A stretch of DNA of 47,421 nt. Source: Acidisphaera sp. (lineage in GTDB: Bacteria; Pseudomonadota; Alphaproteobacteria; Acetobacterales; Acetobacteraceae). Location: assembly GCA_019240395.1 (NCBI GenBank), contig JAFAYM010000147.1, forward strand, positions 1 to 47,421, given 5' to 3'. The notes under the pieces are model-generated. The model saw nothing but the letters and a program-made list of their open reading frames with translations, did not search any database and was not told the DNA's origin. This document shows positions 42,966 through 47,421 of this stretch, piece by piece. The translations under genes and the position numbers were made by a program. Position 1 is the stretch's first letter, and each line of letters starts with the position of its first letter.

Positions 42966-44837
42966 CTACGCCGAGAGCGTCGTGTTGTACGTCACCCCCG
43001 CGATGACGACGTTCTTCAGCACCAGGTCCTGCACGTTGTACAGGTAGTACGGCTGCGGCGCCGCGGGGGTGCCGAAATTGCAGTCGCGGATCGTCACGTT
43101 CTCGACGGGAAGCACCGTCGGCGGCGGCTGTGTCAGGCCGTCATAGTCCGAGGCGACCGGGCCCTGGATGATGATCGCCTGATAGCAGCTGACCGACTGG
43201 CCCGGCGGGGCGGAGGCCGTCACGTTGGCGATCGTGACGTTCTGCACCACCGGCGGGCGGATGCGCACATTGTCCGAGCCCGGGGAGTAGTCGCAGTCGA
43301 AGGTGATGATGCCGCCCTGGTTCGTCGAGACCGTCTTCGCCGGGATCGGGCTGCCGGGCAGCGGCGTGTAGAAGCTCGGGGTCAGATTGATGCCGTTCGG
43401 CAGCGTGACATTCTTGACGTGGAAATTGTCGAACGTGCCGCCGCGGTTGAGGTTGGTCTTAATGCGGATGGCGATGTTCAGCGGATTGGTCGCATAGTTC
43501 TGGTTCAGCATCTGCAGGTCGTGGGCGTAGATGTTGCGCACCCCCGCGGTGATCTCGCTGCCCAGCGTGATGCCGCCATGCCCGCTGTTCATCGTGCAGT
43601 AGCGGATGACATGGTTCTGCGCCGGTCCGAATTCGGTGTCGTTGTCCTTGCCCGACTTGATGGCGATGCAATCGTCGCCGGTGTTGAAGGTCACTCCGTC
43701 GGCCACGACGTGATCGCAGGCCTCGGGATCGAACCCGTCATTGTTCGGCCCGACGCTGTTGGCATAGACGTTGCGGATCACCACGTGCCGGCAGGCGATC
43801 GGGTGATGCTGCCAGAACGGCGTGTTGGTAACCTGGTAGCCGCGCAGCACCACGCGGCGGCATTGTAGGAACTCGATCATCGCCGGCGGCAGCTGATGGC
43901 CGAGGCCGAACACCCGTTCCGACAGCGGCACACCGGCCTCGGACAGCGCCGGCAGATAGGACGCATCGGCCGTGTATTTGGTGCTGGGCGCGCTGGTGCC
44001 GTATTCGATCAGGTCGATTTCGGCCGTGGAAAGCGAGGGCGCGAGCGGCCCGATCGGCCCGTTCAGCGGATTCGGCGTGCCCTCGGCCGGCGCGCCGGTG
44101 GTGAAGCCGTACTGGCCGTTGGTGCCCTTCCAGGTCCACCAGCAATGCGTGCCGTCATACGGCGTGCCGGCCTGGCCGTTCAGGATGCTGGTCTGATCCT
44201 CGCCGGTCAGCGCGAAGTCGTGCTGTCCGGCGGCATAGACCATCGAGGAGAAATTGTAGCAGTCGTTGCCCTGCCAGCGTGACTGCACGAGGTTGCCGTT
44301 CGGGCCGAAATTATAGGGGCCGTATTTCGCATAGTCCGCCGGGTTGGGGCTGAACCAGATCTGCGCGCCGCTCGCCAGGTGGAAGTGGACATTGGTCATC
44401 AACGTGATCGGCCCGGCGCAGTACCAGTTGCCGGCCGGCACGACCACCTTGCGGCCGCCGGAGCGATGCGCCGCCGCGATCGCCGCCGCGAAGGCGGGAT
44501 AGTTGTCGAAGGCGCCCGGAACCGGTCCGGGTCCCTGGCCGAGCGTCGTCGCGCTGGTATAGATCGGCACTTGCGTGAGCTGGCAGGGCTGCGCGCCGAA
44601 ATCGGTGACGCGCAAGACCTCGCGCCCGCGCAGCAACGCCTCCAGCTCCGCCTCGACAAGCGCCAAGCGCTCGACGATCGCCGCCGCCTGTGCCCAGGGG
44701 TCGCCGAAGAGCTGCGGATCGAGCAGCGGCAGGGATTGGCCCCAGCTCCGGCGTTGCAGACCGATCAGCGCCGAGCTCGCGGCCGTGCCGGCGAGCAGAG
44801 CGCGGCGGCCGAGTGCCGCGGCGCGGTGTGGGATCAT
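42966..44837 (-). CDS. Tat-exported glycoside hydrolase family 28-like (polygalacturonase-type)
   Basis: A 623-residue exported parallel-beta-helix enzyme. The twin-arginine signal is ALGRRALLAGTAASSALIG. Family 28 catalytic elements are present: D367 in NNDGFDPEA, D388-D389 in NTGDDCIAIKSG, H420 in GHGGITLGSE and R458-I-K460 in IRIKTN. By family it hydrolyses galacturonan or related acidic polymers, which would fit the hexuronate genes uxuB-uxuA elsewhere in the window. The ATG at 44837 has AGGAGG upstream. It is divergent from the FkbM gene. Confidence 0.9.
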   Translation of the reverse strand: MIPHRAAALGRRALLAGTAASSALIGLQRRSWGQSLPLLDPQLFGDPWAQAAAIVERLALVEAELEALLRGREVLRVTDFGAQPCQLTQVPIYTSATTLGQGPGPVPGAFDNYPAFAAAIAAAHRSGGRKVVVPAGNWYCAGPITLMTNVHFHLASGAQIWFSPNPADYAKYGPYNFGPNGNLVQSRWQGNDCYNFSSMVYAAGQHDFALTGEDQTSILNGQAGTPYDGTHCWWTWKGTNGQYGFTTGAPAEGTPNPLNGPIGPLAPSLSTAEIDLIEYGTSAPSTKYTADASYLPALSEAGVPLSERVFGLGHQLPPAMIEFLQCRRVVLRGYQVTNTPFWQHHPIACRHVVIRNVYANSVGPNNDGFDPEACDHVVADGVTFNTGDDCIAIKSGKDNDTEFGPAQNHVIRYCTMNSGHGGITLGSEITAGVRNIYAHDLQMLNQNYATNPLNIAIRIKTNLNRGGTFDNFHVKNVTLPNGINLTPSFYTPLPGSPIPAKTVSTNQGGIITFDCDYSPGSDNVRIRPPVVQNVTIANVTASAPPGQSVSCYQAIIIQGPVASDYDGLTQPPPTVLPVENVTIRDCNFGTPAAPQPYYLYNVQDLVLKNVVIAGVTYNTTLSA

Positions 44838-45053
44838 CCCGGTTGCCTCCTCCTGCGTGTCGCGCCAGGGCCGGCGGACGGAGCCGGCATCCCCTCGACA
44901 GGCGATTGCTTTATCGTCACGTTCGTTCGTCCCCGGGGACCTGTAAAGAGCCGGGCGGGACAATTTCGATTGAGGTCCCCGGCGCCGTCGTCGTGCTCGG
45001 CCAGGCTCCGGGATGTTCCGAATGGGTCACTGATCTTGCCCGAGCTTCGCCCT
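44838..45053. other. Divergent spacer between the GH28 and FkbM genes
   Basis: 216 bases must contain two promoters. I see no clear operator, hairpin or repeat in it. Confidence 0.5.
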
Positions 45054-46289
45054 ATGCACCCGCCCATCGCGGCAGAGGATGCCACGGTGTCGATGCTCGA
45101 GCTCGCCTTGCAGAACGCGCCGAGCAACGCGCAACTCCGCCGGTCCTACTTCGTGAAACTGTTCCACCTGGCGCGCACGCATGTCGGCCTGACGGCGGCG
45201 AGGCTGCCCGAGCTGTCGCACCCGCTGTTCTTTCGCTGCGGCACGTCCGACATCCTGAACATGCTGCAGATCTTTCAGCGGCAGGAATACGGATCGGTTA
45301 TTCCGCACACTCCCGCTCGCATCCTCGACCTCGGTGCCTATGCCGGCTACGCCGCGGTGTTCCTGGCGAACCGGTTTCCCGCTGCCGAAATCCTCGCCGT
45401 CGAGCCATCCCCCGCCAATTACCGCATGCTGCAGATGAACACCCTGCCCTATCGCGCAATCCGCACGCTGCAGGCCGCGGTCTGGGACCGGACCGCCCGG
45501 CTGGAGGTCGCGGCGCGCGACACCGGCGACTGGGGAAACATCCTGAGGCAAGCCGATGGCGGCGACATCGCCGGCTTCTCCGTTGCCGACCTGCTCGCCT
45601 CGCAGGCTTGGCGGTGTGCGGAGTTCGTGAAGTGCGACATCGAGGGCTCGGAAGTGCGCGTGTTCTCCGACCCGCGGGCGCCGTGGCTGGACGGCATCGA
45701 CACGCTGGCGATCGAGACGCACGACCGCATGATCCCCGGATGTTCCGCGGCGGTGGCTGCGTGCTTCCCCACCGCGACCTACGATCGGAGCCGCAGCGGC
45801 GAGCTCGACGTCTTCGCCCGCCGCACGCCCCGCCGGATCGAGCCGCGACGCCTCCCGCCGGTGAAGCTGCTGCATGCCGGACCGGGCCTGTCGCCGACGC
45901 AGCCGCGCAACCTGGCGCCGCAGCCCTGGGCCTTCTTCCTGTTCGACGACACTTGCTGCCAGCTCCACCCCAACCCGCCCGGCGCATTGCCGGCCCAGCT
46001 TGCCCTGGCGGTGCGCCTGGATGGTCAGCGCCGCTTCTCGGCGCGCATCCGGATCGCGCATCCCGCTTCGCAGGACGTGGTGTTCAAGCTGGAGATCAGG
46101 GATGCAAGCGACGGCCGCATCGCCTTCAGCGCGCAACGGCGGGTCGCCGCGGCCACCTCGCAGGATTGGCGGGAGACGCTCCCGGCATTGTCGGGGGGTT
46201 TCGAGGTGGTCCTGCAGGTCGAAATGGCGCCGGGAGCAGCGCAGTGCGGCTACGCCTGGGCGCAGTGGCTCGATCCGGTCATCGCCTGA
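45054..46289 (+). CDS. FkbM-family methyltransferase with C-terminal extension
   Basis: A 411-residue protein. Residues ~80-250 form an FkbM-type SAM methyltransferase (ILDLGAYAGYAAVFLANRFP, VEPSPANYRMLQMN, FVKCDIEGSE). The C-terminal ~150 residues form a separate, beta-rich region (ALAVRLDGQRRFSARIRIAH, VVFKLEIRD) that I do not recognise. FkbM proteins often methylate sugars of surface glycans. The ATG at 45054 gives the complete domain. The frame is open further upstream but without conservation. Confidence 0.85.
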   Translation: MHPPIAAEDATVSMLELALQNAPSNAQLRRSYFVKLFHLARTHVGLTAARLPELSHPLFFRCGTSDILNMLQIFQRQEYGSVIPHTPARILDLGAYAGYAAVFLANRFPAAEILAVEPSPANYRMLQMNTLPYRAIRTLQAAVWDRTARLEVAARDTGDWGNILRQADGGDIAGFSVADLLASQAWRCAEFVKCDIEGSEVRVFSDPRAPWLDGIDTLAIETHDRMIPGCSAAVAACFPTATYDRSRSGELDVFARRTPRRIEPRRLPPVKLLHAGPGLSPTQPRNLAPQPWAFFLFDDTCCQLHPNPPGALPAQLALAVRLDGQRRFSARIRIAHPASQDVVFKLEIRDASDGRIAFSAQRRVAAATSQDWRETLPALSGGFEVVLQVEMAPGAAQCGYAWAQWLDPVIA

Positions 46290-46292
46290 CCG

Positions 46293-47421
46293 CTACGGCG
46301 AGCGGCCCGGTTCGGTGCCGGAACGCTTCAGGTTGAGTGCCAGGAGGCGCGCCAGGATTTCGGCGTCGGGCAGATCGGCGGGACAGCCATAGGCGGCGGC
46401 GACCGCCTCGTCCAAGGCGCGATGGAGGGCGTCGAGCCAGGCGCCTTCCGGCGTGCCGCGCTGGTTGTAGAGGGCGGTGAGGGTGCGCTTGCGCAGCACC
46501 GCTTCCGCCGCCGCGTCTTTCGGCAGCAGGCGGTCCGGGAAACCGGCCACCACCTCGGGCAAGCTCTCGACGAGTTCCGGCGGGTTCAGCCAGCGGTCGC
46601 GCGCCGCGACGAGCGCCCGGGCCGCTTCCGCGATGGCCTGGGCGCGCGGATCGGTGGCGTAGGAGGCCGCACGGCGGTCGGGGGTGAGGCCGTCCGGGAA
46701 GGGGAAGGTCTCGAAGGTGGTGGAGGGCGTGTAACGCGGGTCGTTTCCGACACCGAGCCATGTTCCGAGACGCAGCGCCCAGAGTTCATGGAAGCGACTG
46801 TGCAGGACGCCGAATGCCGCATCGTCTTCTCGGGCGATAGCAATGAGCTGATGATCCGGCAGTGTCGGACTGCGCATCCAAGTAAACAGCCGATGCTTGG
46901 CGACGGTGGGCGTGACGATGAACCGAGCAAGACCAGCCAGCACTTTGTGCATTCCCGGGCGTGGTTCGACATGCCGCCACCACTCCCGCGCATACGCCTC
47001 CCGGTTGTTCGTCGCCCGTACTGGCCGCACATGCTCGGCAACATATGCGTACGGCGCGGCGTAGTACGCTGCGTCTGCCTCGCTCATCGTCCAGCCAAAG
47101 TCGATGATCCAGGTGTCGGACGGCCGGCGGGTCACGTCCATGCCATTTGCCCACGGGCGCAGCACCTCGGCGTTCGGATGCCCGTTGGCATTACTCGGCA
47201 GCACCAGCCATCGACGCGCAAGCTCCCCCGGAATATCGAAGGCGCCGCCCTTTGTGTCACCCATGAACGCTACGCCGGCATTCTCCGGCAGTCGCCGTGC
47301 GGTGGTCAGATTTGCCCCGCCAGCCGTCAGGTCGGCGTGGATTGTCCGGACCGGTACTCCGTCCAGAACCGGCGCGGTTGCCCGCTCTTTGTCCCAGCAT
47401 ATCAGCGACACGCGCACCGCC
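46293..47421 (-). CDS. C-terminal part of a large class I DNA methyltransferase (type IIG/IIL or defence-associated), cut by the window edge
   Basis: At least 375 residues; the frame is still open at 47421, so the start lies outside the window. The visible part is the target-recognition and C-terminal region of large DNA methyltransferases: DTWIIDFGWTMSEADAAYYAAPYAYV, VTPTVAKHRLFTWM, STTFETFPFPDGLTPD and the closing RGTPEGAWLDALHRALDEAVAAAYGCPADLPDAEILARLLALNL. Relatives are single-chain restriction-modification enzymes or the methylase of DISARM/BREX-like systems. The catalytic NPPY motif would be upstream and is not visible. GC content appears lower than in the housekeeping genes. Its stop lies three bases from the convergent FkbM stop. 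Confidence 0.85.
   Translation of the reverse strand, partial: AVRVSLICWDKERATAPVLDGVPVRTIHADLTAGGANLTTARRLPENAGVAFMGDTKGGAFDIPGELARRWLVLPSNANGHPNAEVLRPWANGMDVTRRPSDTWIIDFGWTMSEADAAYYAAPYAYVAEHVRPVRATNNREAYAREWWRHVEPRPGMHKVLAGLARFIVTPTVAKHRLFTWMRSPTLPDHQLIAIAREDDAAFGVLHSRFHELWALRLGTWLGVGNDPRYTPSTTFETFPFPDGLTPDRRAASYATDPRAQAIAEAARALVAARDRWLNPPELVESLPEVVAGFPDRLLPKDAAAEAVLRKRTLTALYNQRGTPEGAWLDALHRALDEAVAAAYGCPADLPDAEILARLLALNLKRSGTEPGRSP

Noticed and set aside
1-47421. tRNA, rRNA, prophage or insertion sequence transposase genes
   Set aside because: None was recognised on either strand; the only mobile-type gene is the GIY-YIG nuclease.

Overview
The window is GC-rich chromosomal DNA (roughly two thirds G+C or more by eye) from an alphaproteobacterium. 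I would guess Acetobacteraceae/Rhodospirillales. The reasons are a TsaE-AmgK fusion next to a MurU-like gene, AddAB instead of RecBCD, MmcB, a DUF3309-type mini-protein and a characteristic two-hairpin intergenic repeat. The taxon is an inference; there is no rRNA or tRNA here.

Left part (1-16.8 kb): a minus-strand sulfite dehydrogenase pair (soeA, soeB) whose 3' end is partly duplicated at the window edge. Divergent from it are a four-domain rhodanese, a ComF phosphoribosyltransferase and a glutaredoxin. A long run of minus-strand genes then reads right to left: CBS protein, RNase D, D-mannonate/fructuronate genes uxuB-uxuA, a tiny membrane protein, a YgjP-like metallopeptidase, moeB, a DsrE-like protein, an SH3-domain secreted protein, a three-gene nitrile hydratase (beta split into two genes), a small secreted protein and a 2-keto-4-pentenoate hydratase-like enzyme. 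Sulfur and molybdenum-cofactor functions (SoeAB, rhodanese, MoeB, DsrE-like) cluster here, which suggests but does not prove a functional link.

Middle (16.8-26.2 kb): aspS, followed by a disturbed segment. It holds a small GIY-YIG nuclease gene bounded by perfect 27-bp inverted repeats, an in-frame internally deleted copy of that unit, a membrane protein of unusual composition, and a displaced second copy of the aspS 3' end. I consider this the most interesting part of the window. Then come a TylF-type methyltransferase, a DapA-family aldolase with a YcgN protein, a SYLF lipid-binding protein, an ABC-2 exporter with a histidine phosphatase, and a four-unit array of about 125-bp palindromic repeats.

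Right part (26.2-47.4 kb): a PPP-family phosphatase and an HldA-like heptose kinase with altered motifs. These are followed by a tightly overlapped minus-strand operon (tsaE/amgK fusion, murU-like, addB, addA, trxA) for tRNA modification, cell-wall recycling, break repair and redox. Then plus-strand housekeeping and stress genes (ferredoxin-NADP reductase, DinB, MsrB, ChaC, S10 peptidase), a minimal zincin, phhB-mmcB, a Tat-exported GH28 enzyme divergent from an FkbM methyltransferase, and, cut by the right edge, the C-terminal part of a large DNA methyltransferase that may mark the start of a defence locus.

Three repeat families recur: a 97-bp palindromic unit (six copies), a two-hairpin element (about eight full or partial copies) and a GCGGGAAT-type palindrome linked to the GIY-YIG gene.
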